Below, one piece after another: positions 1-13,137 of a stretch of DNA of 64,000 bases (position 1 is its first letter; every line of letters starts with the position of its first letter). The translations under genes and the position numbers were made by a program. The stretch is taken from contig RCTD01000020.1 of NCBI GenBank assembly GCA_014898415.1, positions 310,001-374,000 of the forward strand. Reading direction: 5' to 3'. Origin of the DNA: Stromatinia cepivora (Eukaryota; Ascomycota; Leotiomycetes; Helotiales; Sclerotiniaceae). The notes under the pieces were generated by a model, which worked only from the letters and a program-made list of their open reading frames with translations, did not search any database and was not told the origin of the DNA.

Positions 1-1520
1 CCTAACCTCCTCCACAATAACATCCCCCTCCCCCCAAAACATACTCCCCCTACACCTCCAACATACATCCTCTCCCCCTCGCCTCTCTCTCTCTCTCTTT
101 CTCAATTCCAAAATCAACAACAACAACACGACTGTATGCATCACCTGAATTAATTTGTCAACAGCACAGGAATTTGAACCATGGCTAATATATTTATCAA
201 ACAATTTTTCTTTTTTTCCTATGAATATATAAGATTACATATATACATACACCACTTCGCACTCAATTTCCCAAAATACATCAGTTGTACCTAGAAGATT
301 CTAGCAGCATATCATGCATTGAAAATATGGGATTTTGCATCGTAGCGCCTTCTTGCGAATTTGATGAAGGTAGATTTCTTTAATTCTTGATTCTTATTGT
401 TATTAATAGCCGAGAGTTCATAATTTGCGGGGCCCGGGGGGGGGGGGGGGGGGGGGGGGGGAGGGTAATTATTTCAAATTCTCCCTCTTTCTTGCGTCGC
501 GCATATTATTTTCATCAAGATATATATCTTTTTCTCCTGCCTCTCCTACTCCCTTTATTTTACTCCGGATCCAGCTCGCTAGCTTCCTAACTTTTTAGTT
601 TTTTAACTTTCTAATTCCTCAAACCCTCTTTCCACTCTCCACCCTCCACTCTCACTCTTCTTTCTTCCTCCTCTATAACGCTCCGAATTCACAGCATTAA
701 AAAACAACAGAGCAACAGAAAGAGGAGAATTTCAAAAAATAAATTAAAATTCCAAAAATAGATCTTAAATATATCAAACACTCCTACGCATTCATCCTTT
801 CCATAGGGAGTTATAGAGATAGACGAAGTGATGAAGTAGATTTTTTTCGGTTAGAGGGGGGGATTATATAATATACTGTGTAGGACTTTTTTGATATTAA
901 GAAGTGATGGGATTTTTGGCTTGTAGGGTTAGGCTTATGATTATGATTAGAGAGTAGGAGTTTGATCAAAGTTTGAATTAAAATAGAAAGAAAAAGGAAA
1001 TATTTTTTTGCATAATGAAAAATAGGAATAGAGAGTTTTTGAGGGGAAAATTGAAGGGAATGAGGGGATTGAGAGGGGATGGAGCTCACAGAGGGTGAAG
1101 TTGATGAAGTTGGTATTTGTGAGATAGGAGTATGGGTTGGGAGTATTTGAGGGGAGATGGATCGGATGATGGGTTGAATGCATATATTTGGTATGAAATG
1201 AATGTGGGACTTATCAATACGATTTTAAATCTCTGTTTATTTTATATCCGAAGAGTAGGGAATTAAAAACCAGATAAAAGTTTGAATTGTTTCTTTGGGG
1301 GGTCAGGGATCGGAATTACTTGGTTTGGGAATATTGGAGTCTGGCGATGTTTTTGTTGTATCTAGTGTGACGATGATATAAGGTGTATGTATTTCTATCC
1401 GCAATTGATGAGTGTTAGGATTTGCTAGTGATATAAAGTAGTTTTTATAATGTTTATCTAGAATCGCAAATCTCTCCTGATCTATTCTTCAATCACAACC
1501 ACCTACCCATCCTAAACCTC
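1..1520. other. Intergenic region, low complexity
   Basis: I see no supportable gene. The first 120 bases and about 600-670 are pyrimidine-rich (CT runs). There is a pure G run at 436-461. From about 810 to 1180 the plus strand is purine-rich, which leaves long open frames on both strands without family resemblance. It may hold the 3' UTR and downstream flank of the reductase gene that ends at 1521. Confidence 0.6.
436..461. repeat. Homopolymer of 26 G
   Basis: An uninterrupted run of 26 G directly follows GGGCCC. Runs of this length are rare in an AT-rich fungal genome. It could be real, a G-quadruplex-prone site, or an assembly or sequencing artefact at a gap edge. Confidence 0.9.
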
Positions 1521-2681
1521 TCATACATTCCCCACACCGCCCACCCTCAACCCCTCATCCACCCCAAGAAGCAACGTATAAACCACCTCACAAACCCTCA
1601 TCTCAACTCCCAACTCCCTCCCCTTTTTAACCGGAAACCCCATAATAACATCCAACTCTAATCTCCTCCCACACAATGCATCAGTCAACATACTCGTGCC
1701 AATACTCGGCATTCTCAAGATCCTCTCCATCAATCTCTCAATCAAATCATCCTTGATACCCACGCCCAGTTTTCGCGCTACGGTTATTACTTCTTGCATT
1801 AGGGTTCGTGTCATGTTCGTGGCTTCTGGTGAGGAGTTTAACCATTCGTGTGTATGGGTTCTTGTTAGAGTGGTGAGACAATTCCAGGCACAGTTCCAGG
1901 TAACTTTTTCCCAGCGCGCGATTTGTAATCTTTCGGGAGAAAAAACTTCATGTGGTGTTTTTCCCGTAGTCAATAAATCCGAAAAGATTTTTAATTGTTG
2001 CGTCGAGGATGAATGGGATATATTATCATTTCTAAAAAGCCCTAGTTGGAGATTTTCGTTTTTGGTATGATGGACTACTCCGGGGGTTTTTTGGATGGCG
2101 CCTGTCCAGGCGACACAGGATATGATACTGTTTTGAGGGTAGAGTTTCTGAAAGATCTCTTCGTTTCCAACTCCGTTTTGGATTAGTACTATACTTGTTG
2201 AGTTGGAGATGATTGGAGATAGAGCTTTAGCTACGACTTCTTGATCGATGGCTTTGTTGGAGCAAACTATGTAGTCATAGTGACCAGGTGCTTCGGAGGG
2301 TGTTTTTATAACTGTAGCTGTTAGAATATTTGATGGATTAAACGCTATGGGAACTTTACCATTGGCTGGGTAGAAGGTATTTTCCCCGTGATTCTCACTG
2401 ATGAGTTTGAGACCCTTGAGTTTTGTCAGTTTTCATGTCACAAACTCTTTAAAATGTTCAACCAAGTTCAACTAAACATACGTTCTTCCTCACAGCATCA
2501 TAATTCGATCTCGCTACAGCCGTCAATCGTACATTTGGACATCGACTAAGAATAAAAGCATAAACCGAGCCAATCCTGAACTTTCGAGTCAGCCTCAACT
2601 CCCGCTTCTTTCCAGATGTACTCACGCTCCAAGTCCATAAAATAGGACATTTATAGTCTCCTCACTAGCAGTTGAAGCCAT
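1521..2681 (-). CDS. 2-dehydropantoate 2-reductase-like (ketopantoate reductase family)
   Basis: Three exons on the minus strand, 2626-2681, 2482-2575 and 1521-2414, joined by introns of 50 and 67 nt (donors GTGAGT and GTATGT), give 347 aa. Residues 10-21 form the nucleotide-binding start of a Rossmann fold, with G16-x-G18-x-x-G21. This motif appears only after the first intron is removed, which fixes the start at 2681. A QNGVGNEE stretch and a C-terminal helix with WEKVTWNCAWN follow; the lysine and asparagines match the catalytic Lys/Asn of PanE/ApbA enzymes. The family reduces ketopantoate to pantoate with NADPH in pantothenate synthesis. Fungi carry several divergent paralogs, so a role in other hydroxy-acid metabolism is equally possible. 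No disablements were seen. Confidence 0.85.
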
Positions 2682-3227
2682 AGCTATGATCTGTACTCTT
2701 GATCGAACAAGTAACTTTAATCCATCCGCGGCTCTTGGGAATTCGTAAGACTTAGTAAATGATGTAGGTTACTTAAGTAATCATATAATCCCTGATAAGA
2801 GCAATGCCGTCTGATTCGTCACGTGGATGTCCGATGGCGGAGTAATCTCCTAGCATTAAGCTTCTCAGGTATCGGTAAGAGTATAATATGAATTACATAA
2901 TAATAAAAGTATTATTTATAAAAGATAAATGCAAAATCATGATTCTTATTAATGTTGTCAATTTATGTATATATGTGATGATAAGCTTTGGAGGCTGAAA
3001 CGGGTAAGCGGGGCAACATTGAAATGTTCCATACCTATGTACCGAAATATAATACTGAAAGGTTTCTTACCCATATATCCATTTGCGTAAAGAATAAATC
3101 TTGGAATACACCACAGCAAGAATCACACATCAGACGGATGCCAATAAAGATGTGAAGCCCCACGGCTTGAGATTATATAGTTATTCAATATTGAAATATA
3201 TATTCTAATATATTCATCCAAAATCCA
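2682..3227. other. Intergenic region between two minus-strand genes
   Basis: About 550 bases between the start of the reductase gene and the stop of the glutamine-synthetase-like gene. It must hold the promoter of the former and the 3' UTR of the latter. No coding segment or repeat is evident. Confidence 0.6.
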
Positions 3228-4825
3228 TTATACAGATTCAATATATCTCCTAACTTCCCAATCCGTAACAGCCTCATCCCATAATCTAATTTCATGTTCC
3301 CTAGTTCCACCATAATGTTCCACAAATTCATCTCCAAATACCTCTCTCGCAATACTATTCTTCTCCATAAATTTCTCTGTAGCTTCTTTTAAATTCTTCG
3401 CTAATCTTACCCCTGGATCCGCTTTTCCTCCTACATCTTGACCTTTTCCTAAAGGTGGTTGTTGAATTTCCAATTTCTTTTCTATTCCCCTCCATCCCAA
3501 TGCTAAGATAGCTGCTAGTACGTAGAATGGATTTGTATCAGCGCCTGGTACTCTAATTTCGAAACGTGTGGCGCCCGGTTTAGAGGTTGGAGGTGCAATC
3601 AAACGGACAGAAGCTGCACGATGTTCAAGACCCCATGATACTGTTACCGGAGCCCAAAAGTTCTCTACCAAACGTTTGTAAGAGTTGACATTTGGTGCAA
3701 GTAGTGGCATAACATATGGAAGCCCTTCCAATATTCCAGCAAGAAAATGACGACCCATATCTGACAGGTTCTCAATATCTTTCCATTTTGCCTCTGTGTC
3801 TTTAGTTTCTCGGAAGAAGAGATTCTTGCCATTTTTATCGACGATTGAAACGTGCATGTGTCCACTATTTCCTGGTAAACCTTGTCGTGGTTTTGCCATA
3901 AAACATGGGGTAATACCATATTTTGTTGCTACCGATTTTACAACATATCTGCAAGTATTAGTGTTTCGTCCTTATCATGATAGCAGGACCCTAAACTCAC
4001 TTGAATAAGCTTGCTTTATCTGCCATTTGTTGAATTTCTCCAAATGCCAAAGCAGCCTCAAAAACACCAGGTCCACTCTCTGTGTGCCATCCTTCTATTC
4101 CACAATTGAATTGCTCGCATGCATCATATATGCCATAATAATAATCTTGGTTATGCACTGGCCTAGTTAAACTATATCCGAACATTCCTTCGGTCAAGGA
4201 GGGTAATGAATCGACTGGGTTTTCTCGTAGGAAGGTTGCTGTAGAAGAGGTATTTCGTTCTGAAATTGGTGCGTGAGGATTGCTCGCTGGTGCTTTGAAT
4301 TGAAAGAATTCGTACTCAGCTACATATTGTTAGTTGTAGCCAATATGCACACGTAAAATTACCCATACCTCCAGCCATTGCACCTAACCCATTGGCCTGT
4401 AACTTTTCCACAGCCGTCTTTAACAATCCTCTCGGACAGGCAGATACCGGGTTTCCCGTATCTGGATCATAAAAACTAACCAAAAAGAATGGCACATTAT
4501 CTTCCCATGGTATCCTTCTAAAGCTAGTCAAATCTGGAATCGCAATAATATCATGATAACCATTCTCAGCATTACTAATTTTCAGTTCTTTGAAATAAGT
4601 CTGATCATGCATATCCCAACCAAAAATGACCGAACAGAATCCAAACCCTTCCTTCGCGATCCCAAGGAACTTCTTTTTGGAGACAAGCTTCCCTCGCAAA
4701 ATGCCATCAACATCAATACCAGCCAACTTTACTTTTGTATCATTTTCGAGAAGTGCGCTGAGGTTATCGGCGGTTTTCTCATCCCATTGCTTGTGCGAAG
4801 CTACCCATTCTGGTGTATCTGGCAT
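3228..4825 (-). CDS. Glutamine synthetase-like ligase (GlnA / FluG C-terminal family)
   Basis: Exons 4369-4825, 4001-4319 and 3228-3948, joined by introns of 49 and 52 nt, give 498 aa. The N-terminal 150 residues have the beta-grasp pattern (KLAGIDVDGILRGK). The junction restores GAEYEFF, the start of the catalytic barrel. Exon 3 holds the metal/ATP-site pattern GNSGHMHVS, then NSYKRL, WGLEHRAASVRL and TRFEIRVPGADTNPFY, all characteristic of the GS catalytic domain. Sequence style is nearer to type I-like and FluG C-terminal proteins than to the fungal type II glutamine synthetase, so the substrate may be an amine other than ammonia, as in gamma-glutamylpolyamine synthetases. This is inferred. 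The GATA-rich upstream region suggests nitrogen control. The gene looks intact. Confidence 0.88.
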
Positions 4826-4990
4826 CTTTGCGTCTAGTGGAGAGGGGAATTTGTAAGGACTGAATAGTAATTGTCAAGCTTGGAATATCTGAAAACGATT
4901 GACAGATTGAGTCGTATGGATATCGGGGATCTGGCTTCTTAATTGCTAAGGGAGGTTAACTTGTCGTGGACCCTTAGATGGGAAGGGAGT

Positions 4991-5451
4991 GATAAGAGTG
5001 AAGAAGTGAAGCAAGGAGGATTTCTTGGACCCTGCGATAAGAATTTTTGCGATAAAGCGAGGGGCTATAAACGATGCTGCTTTTAAGTTAGGGTTCCTTA
5101 TCACACCCTAGAAGCCTTAATTAGCCTTGCATTTAGTACATCCTGTGAATGTTCTGATTGGTGGATGACCCTATCAGGTTTAAAATGGCAAGAGATATGA
5201 CTGAAATGATTGACATGCAGCTAATATACCGTGTACACGGTATCGTCATATGTAACGAGAATAGATGAAGAGTATGTATAAGCTTTCCCGAAATGCTACA
5301 CAACATTCGTGTAAATATCGTGATGACAACATTACCTACCTCCTCGACAACATTTGACGTTTGTCTTACCTGTCATCATCTAACCATGGCCAGCTGACCG
5401 TCTGTCATGACGGGAGTTGTAGTCCACTTCTCTGACCCCGCGATAAGATAA
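4991..5451. promoter_or_regulatory. Cluster of GATA-factor-type sites
   Basis: GATAR sites occur at 4991-4996, 5036-5041, 5051-5056, 5097-5102 (reverse strand), about 5166-5172 (TGATAG on the reverse strand) and as an overlapping pair at 5442-5451. Two share the extended context GACCCYGCGATAAGA (about 5028-5042 and 5434-5448). HGATAR is the binding site of fungal AreA/NIT2 nitrogen regulators. The closest gene is the GS-like ligase starting at 4825, which fits nitrogen-metabolite control. Binding itself is inferred. Confidence 0.45.
5226..5243. promoter_or_regulatory. Perfect 18-bp palindrome
   Basis: ATACCGTGTACACGGTAT reads identically on both strands. It sits about 400 bp upstream of the GS-like start and about 960 bp upstream of the SDR start. 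An odd-free palindrome of this length suggests a site for a homodimeric DNA-binding protein. The factor is unknown. Confidence 0.35.
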
Positions 5452-6206
5452 TATTGTAAATTAACAGCTTGGTAAGATCATGTCAATGCAATCAATATTA
5501 TATTTTATAACTTACCTCAAACCACCCTACGGTGCTAATATAATCAACCTTTGTAAACCCATCTCATATTTTAATCTACAACTCATCTCTCAAAGCTGGG
5601 ATGCCACTGTACCCAATATTCATCAAATCCCGAGACCCATCTCAAATTTCCTCTTCGGTCATGAAACCCCGCCATTCCTTAGGTAAAGTTCAATTGTCCA
5701 ACAGGTTCATCCTTTTTCTTTTTCCTATCTCCCATTATCAAAAAAGAGAGCAGCGGTGAGTTTCATAACACATACTCCTAGATGGTTGTTCTTCGGGAAC
5801 GATAACATCCCACCGAGAACGGACCAACTTTGTATTTCATACCAGTGACACATCAGCATCCACATTCTCTGTCTTTTTTTTATGAATTGTCATCACAAAT
5901 AAGAATTAGATTTTATTTCGGATCATTTCGAGTTATTTCTAATTTCTTAGTGGATAAGTAGTAGTTTTCAATAACTTTATTACAATTCTCGATACCCTTC
6001 ATTTTTTGGTCTTTACCATTCAATATACAAATATCGAAATCAAGAACAAAGGGTAAGTTTCGATTTTCATTGTGAGAGATAAGTAGCGTAACCTTGTTTC
6101 GTACAAGAACATCAAAACATCAAACGCAGCGAGGGCTCATTGCTGACAATATTTACAATAGAACACAATATTCAAATCAGAAATACTCCTCTCAACATAA
6201 TTCAAT

Positions 6207-7520
6207 ATGAACGGCAATGGAGAGAAGGTTCACACCATCAACAGCTTCAAAATGGGAAGACTGCATGGTAAGAATGCTATTGTTACTGGTGCTGCTGGGT
6301 GAGTCTTGAGTTTCTTTGCCCTACGATATGGAATTTTCAGGGTGACTCGAACTTCTACGAGTTTCAAACATGCAGGACGATGAGTATCGTACTCGATCCC
6401 CTCTCTATTCTAGAGTTAATCCCTTATCAAGATTTTTCAGTGATGAATGTGTTTGAGCTGGCCATTCACGTGACCACTATCATTTTTCTGGCGGGCAGCG
6501 ACGATATCAAAGTGAATCTTAGGATTTCATGGAAAATTTCATATTGCGAAAACGTTTATATCAAATGAGATAACCGTCCCATATACTAATACATTACCCA
6601 GAGGAATCGGTCTCGAAACCTGTATCCTCTTCGCCAAAGAGGGCGCCAATGTCCTCATGGCCGATATTTCCGCACCCGCCCTCGAGAAAGCAGCCGCAAA
6701 ACTTAAGCAATTAGTTCCTTCAGCCCACAAAGTTGAGGTTCAAGTTTGTGACGTCTCAAAAGAATCCGATATCGAAAAGGCTGTTGCTCATCTCGAATCT
6801 TGGGGTGGCATTGATATCATGTTCAACAATGCTGGAATTATGCATGCTGATGATGCCGATGCTATCAATACCCCTGAGAAGATCTGGGATTTGACTCAAG
6901 CTATTAACGTCAAGGGTGTTTGGTTCGGTTGTAAACACGCTGTTATCTCCATGCGAAAAAATAAGAAGACACGTGGTTCTATCATCAACACCGCTTCAGT
7001 CGTTGCACTTGTTGGTTCTGCTACCCCTCAATTAGCATACACAGCTTCCAAGGGAGCAGTTTTGGCTTTGACCAGAGAATTGGCAATTGTTCATGCGAGA
7101 GAAGGATTCAGATTCAATGCGTTGTGCCCAGCACCATTGAATACTCCATTGCTTCAAGATTGGTTGGGAGATGATCAACCAAAGAGACTCAGACGTGAGA
7201 TTCATTTCCCAAGTGGAAGATTCGGAGAGGCGATTGAGCAGGCTCAAGCCGTTTTGTTCTTGGCTAGTGATGAGAGTAGCTTTGTTAATGGACAGGTACA
7301 TTTTCCCACATCATTTTTTCTCCCGACTGCCCTTCATATCCCCTATCATTCCCTATATCCACAAAGACACATCTAACGCCCCCAACAGGATTTCGTCGTC
7401 GACGGCGGTATGACAAAAGCCTACGTAACCCCTGAAGGTCCACCACTCGCCGCTCCATCCAACAACGCCCTTCTCAGCGAACAAGTCGATGCTATTCGCG
7501 GTACCGGTGTCCCCAAATAG
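6207..7520 (+). CDS. Short-chain dehydrogenase/reductase (SDR)
   Basis: Exons 6207-6298, 6602-7295 and 7389-7520 give 305 aa. Residues 27-34 read TGAAGGIG, the cofactor loop, completed only across the first splice junction. NNAG lies at 106-109, and the catalytic Ser163, Tyr177 and Lys181 (YTASK) are all present. The C-terminus has FVNGQ-DFVVDGGMT, the usual end of the SDR core, split by intron 2. The first intron, 303 nt, is long for this window. The family performs NAD(P)-dependent oxidoreduction of alcohols and ketones. The substrate cannot be told. It is the only plus-strand gene in the first 10 kb and shows no defect. Confidence 0.9.
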
Positions 7521-7865
7521 ATACATTATTTTTCTTGAATAATGATCTTTTTCTTCAATACTAGTTTGGATTTTAGCGTATAGTCGCGAGATTGGATTGC
7601 ATCAAATAGATAGATACTACGCTAGAATGAATAAAGATCTTTGAAAGTTATTTGGCTTTGAAATTGAGGATACGTTTGTATGTGAGATTTGTGCTAGTGT
7701 TGTGCGTTTTTTTTGATACTAGTTCTTATATCAGGAAGGTTTTTTGTATTGTACTGTGGGAAAATCATTCATGTTCGAATTTCTCCATGGATGATTTTTC
7801 CTTTCCCTATTTGTTATGATAAACTTTCACGTATAAAGCCCGTCGGCTATCAAAACCAGCTCTAA
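7521..7865. other. Convergent 3' intergenic region
   Basis: Space between the stop of the SDR gene and the stop of the minus-strand charged-protein gene. It probably holds both 3' UTRs. Nothing else is visible. Confidence 0.6.
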
Positions 7866-9166
<1,301 letters not shown>

Positions 9167-10672
9167 TTCGATGGATTTGGGGGTAATTAGTGAATAAATA
9201 ACAATGAAGTTTTGTATATTTGGTGAATTGTTTAATAAATTCAATGATGATATCTGCGTGAAGAGAAGATTGAAAAGTCGCGTGCAGAGGTTATTTTGTT
9301 TACATAGATAGGTACCAAAGTTGAGATTCTCGTCTAGATGGGACGATGGCTTCAGTTAAGTACAGGTGGGTATCATCTAATTTAATCTAATCTAATTTAT
9401 TGCTCAAGAAGAACCAGACGTACATTAAGTAAACATCAAGCATCCTGTTCGTTTGAAAAGCTTTATACTTATTGCTCTCGAAGCTACTTGAATCTTTCAT
9501 ATGAGACACTTGAAGTGTAATCTATGTGAAAGATAGTAAGGACAGTGTGAAATTCTTGACTTTAAATTTTTGCAAACCCATCCATAAATCTAAATCATAA
9601 GCCACAAATGCAAACTTGACGAGAAATTTGATGTTGCGAATTACTTCCAGACCAAAGTATGAAGGTACTAAAATACAACTAGCGAATATTTCCGCGTCAT
9701 CTATCCTTATTCTTATAATTGTATTCTCTCAGCTTCACCTCCAAGATGATCTAATCATTATCTTTATTGTCATCTCTGCCTTTCTTCCCTCCCCCTTCCA
9801 CTTCCTGTTCTTTTCCTCTCTCCCACTTTTGCATCCCAATCTCATCCCCAAGTTTCCTATTCCTCAAACTCTAGCTGCACGTTGCAACACCGACTTTCAT
9901 AACGGCGCTGAGGACGTTTTTAGCCGCTGCAGCCGCTCGAGCTGCAGGCCTTCGACTCATCTTCTTGGTGCCAGTGCCTACTTATAAAGTTATATTAGCA
10001 CATGAATTCTAGATATCGCAGAAGCAGTATGCAACATCAATTGAAATGAAAAAGGGGAAAAAGCTTCTGCGATGATATTATAGATGCGCGCAGCGAGGAG
10101 TAAAATGTTAAAGTGCTGACATTCTAGCTTAATCTCCGCTATAGTAAATTAAAATTAGTCAGTAGATATGTGAATGGAAAGTTAGGTAAGACTTGTGGGC
10201 TTTCGAGCCCTCTGGAGCTAGAGCGGCCGAGAGCCACTTCTCCTTCTCTCTCTTCGGCTTATCAACAGGTTCTGCGCCAGCAGGATGATTCCAGAGATAG
10301 GGCATGCTCCCTTTCCTCTGGTTTGTCGAATGTATATAAGGGGCCATGATTAGATGATAAATTCTGATATTGGTGGTTGAGTTGGTAGTTAATGTGTATT
10401 GCCGCGAGCTTGGATCAGAGTTTCCAGAAAGAAAAATGAACTATTTTGTTTACAGCCGCGTCTAAGACCAGTTCACGTGTCTTAACCGGGGCAAATGGAT
10501 TAAAATATGCAGTGAATATATTCGTGACACGCGCATCTGTATATGTAAAATCGCCAGTTTTTGGTGAGAATTGTGTTTGCTCCTACAACCTGACCATAAA
10601 CAGCACTTTTTGCGCCCCTCCCGCCCCCCGTGCCCAAACTTTACATAAATTGCAATTAAAAATTAGAGAACG
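9167..10672. other. Intergenic region with one doubtful small gene
   Basis: Divergent space between two charged-protein genes. A small minus-strand gene may lie at 9871-10347 (separate entry). The rest (9300-9870) is AT-rich with no family resemblance. 10440-10670 is the upstream region of the next gene. Confidence 0.5.
9871..10347 (-). CDS. Doubtful small basic protein
   Basis: From 10347 an open frame starts MAPYIHSTNQRKGSMPY and runs about 60 codons. Further downstream (minus strand) a good acceptor with a GCTAATA branch (exon from 9977) leads into GTKKMSRRPAARAAAAAKN and a stop at 9871. The two parts look like one small, Lys/Arg/Ala-rich protein, but I could not find a donor with matching phase. 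It may be spurious or have another exon. No known family. Confidence 0.25.
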
Positions 10673-11580
10673 ATGGGTATTTCCAAGGATAAACAACAGC
10701 AGCTCCGCGCTGCAAAAGGAGAGAAGGGAAAGAAGAAGATAAGAGAAGAGCGCCGTGCTACTCGTGCTGGCCGTGGTAAGTATTTCCTTGATTTTATAGG
10801 CGTAACGCGATCTCTTCAGCTTGAAGTCACGTTGCAGGAAGTGCTAATAGCCTCCGTAATTTAGCACAAGCGTCTCTAGCTGCCGCAGGTGGCCTGTCCA
10901 TTAGGACCACCAATGTAGCCAATTTCTCAAACCAGCAACAGCTGGTCTTTCGTTATCGTTGTAGGTTTATATCCATTCTATCACTTTCTCATAGCGTTTT
11001 TGGGACTTTCAATCAAGGTCAGTATGCTAACTCTAGCTATGAAATAGCTAACGCCACCAACTCTGCCTTATCTGCCCTCGGTACCGGCGCTGTGCATGGT
11101 CTTCCCGCGTCCTCCTGCTCCCCTGCCTCCCAAGCCCAACCAGCTGCAATCACTCCTCGCCCACATTCTAATCCTTCCCGACAAACCTTCTCCGCAAGGA
11201 TCGCTGCTGCCGCAGCAAGACGGCCCCGTGGCCGTCACCACAAGAGAAGCTGGGTTCCCAGCCAGAAGGAACGTTTGTCTCGCCGGGAGACATTTCGCGA
11301 GTTTACCGGCCTCCCCCTTGCTGCCCTAGGAGTTGGTCACAATCTTGGGGGCTCTGTAGCCCCCGACATAGTCGGAAATTGGCCTGCTGAGGTGCTTGGG
11401 AAAGAGCTGCTTGGCAGCGACGACGAGGAGGAAGAAGATATGGAGGACGATGACGATGATGATGATGACGGTGATGATGAGGAAATGAAAGACGGGGACT
11501 ATGATTCCGAGATTTACGATAGTGATGGAAATGAGTGGGCTTCTTTGGGAGTAAATATGAAGGAGGGGATCAGCTTGTGA
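10673..11580 (+). CDS. Unknown protein, basic N-terminus and acidic C-terminus
   Basis: Exon 10673-10775 (MGISKDKQQQLRAAKGEKGK, very basic) ends at GTAAGT in phase 1. The best acceptor that keeps the frame open is TTTAG at 10864, giving exon 10865-11580 and about 272 aa. The middle has Pro/Ala-rich and Arg-rich parts (ARIAAAAARRPRGRHHKR). Around residues 220-250 there is an Asp/Glu run (DDEEEEDMEDDDDDDDDGDD), ending with a Tyr/Asp-rich tail. A further intron between about 10960 and 11030 is possible, because a GCTAAC...TAG acceptor signal lies there. The layout, basic helix then acidic run, parallels the gene at 7866-9166 in the opposite orientation. No function can be assigned. Confidence 0.5.
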
Positions 11581-13071
11581 TTGGGAGCCTTGGGCACATG
11601 GGCGGTGTTGTAATCAAAGAAGCTTTCCATCCTCGATCCAACTTGCAAAAGTGACAACGTGACTCTAATCCTTGGATACTTCCCACATAATTCCAGAACT
11701 TTTTAGATACGAATACAATTGAAACAATGCTTACTGTTGGTAAATGCTAGATCCGCACAAACGAACAACAAAAATTTTGGGTATCAAAAGCCTTGCTCCG
11801 ATTATCTGCCACGGAACTGCGCTCAATCTCGAAGTAGGCAAGCCAGCACAGCTCATTCGCATACCCAACATGAAGGTTACTATTGCAAATCCAAGCATCG
11901 TCCAGCCTCTGCAGCGGTTGATTGCAAGGATTAGATTAGAAAGACAAGAGAGAAGCGTTTAGAACACATTGAAAGAAGAAAAACGGACAAATTCTATATC
12001 GAGGTTGGAAAAGAGGTCAAGGGCTAGATGGTCTGTGGTGAAAAAGCACGAATCAGCAACGTCGTTTCTTGGTCCATTTCCTTTTTGGAATGATCAATTA
12101 GCGCCGCCGAGCAGTCAAACAATTTTCCTACAATGTGTTAAGGTATCCTTATGGCCATGCTTTGATCTCGACTTCGAGACACCTCGGGATCTTGAATCTG
12201 TCAGTCACCTCTTGCACAACTACTTCTAGCCTACTGCCATATATCAACCGCTTTTGGCGTTGGGTGCATTTAGGATACGTGAAGCTTTTTGCTTAGGCTC
12301 ATATGCTTGCTAACTCCATTGGTGCACGACAATGGTTTTAGTCCTTCAATCTTTACACGATCTAATCACTATGATCTTCTTACTGCCTATCTATTTGGTA
12401 GTCAGGGTTGTAGCAGAGATCTTTGAAGAAGAAAATACTGTGTAGATTGAGGTAGCATAATGATATGTCGTTGGTGAAAACTTTGTCACGCTTGTGCGTA
12501 AGCAGCAAATTGCAACTTCACCGCATTGTCAACTGTTTACCAATCCTTCTAGCCACAATTTAATTTAGTTGAAACCAGCGTGGAGTGATCTGTCAGTCTT
12601 CATGTTTCAGTAAATTTACAATTTAGGTTGTGATAGGCTCTAAATACCAAGGCAAATTCCAGTAATGTTTGAGAATGAACCTCTCGTTGTACCATTAGTG
12701 TTCGAATGCCGTTTTGTTCTGGGCCATTGCGCAACATCGGCATTCCGAAATCAACTTAGCTCATTCCGAAATATACTAGGTTGCGAAATGAGCTAGTTGA
12801 TACCGAAATTGGAAAAAATGAGGGTATTTATAAATAAACTAAGTTTATACGAAGATAATATATTCAATATCCTAGTTTATTGGCTAATAAACCAGTATAT
12901 ATACTAATGAAGGGGGAAAAGCTGCAATTTTACCATTGCCTTTATTTCAATTTTATCGTTGTTTTTTTATATTTATTGTTTAGTTAATATATAAATTATA
13001 ATTAGGTAGTTATATTCCCGTTCTAGAGGGATACAGCTTTTATCGGGTGATTCTTGTATTCTGAAGGAGAC

Positions 13072-13137
13072 GTCTCAGGATTGTTAGGTATGTCCCGACA
13101 GGTAGTAGGTTCAATTCCTACCAAAATGACCCTGAGA
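13072..13137 (+). repeat. tRNA-like element (T-arm plus flanking stem), not a canonical tRNA
   Basis: GTAGG-TTCAATT-CCTAC at 13105-13121 forms a perfect five-pair stem with a seven-base TTC loop like a tRNA T-arm and B-box. TCTCAGG and CCTGAGA at the two edges could pair as a seven-base outer stem. However, about nine bases separate the T-arm from the 3' strand of that stem, and no D- or anticodon arm can be drawn. It may be a tRNA-derived SINE or pseudo-tRNA relic, or chance. Confidence 0.25.

Larger units (their letters stand above)
4826..6206. other. Divergent intergenic region, GS-like gene / SDR gene
   Basis: About 1.4 kb between two divergently transcribed genes, so it must contain both promoters. 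It carries a group of GATA sites on the GS side and an 18-bp palindrome at 5226-5243. The SDR side (5700-6200) has T-rich stretches and no clear coding potential. Confidence 0.6.

Noticed and set aside
12800..13000. MITE or transposon end (repeated TAATAAACYAGTATA-type sequence)
   Set aside because: No inverted pair with target-site duplication could be found.
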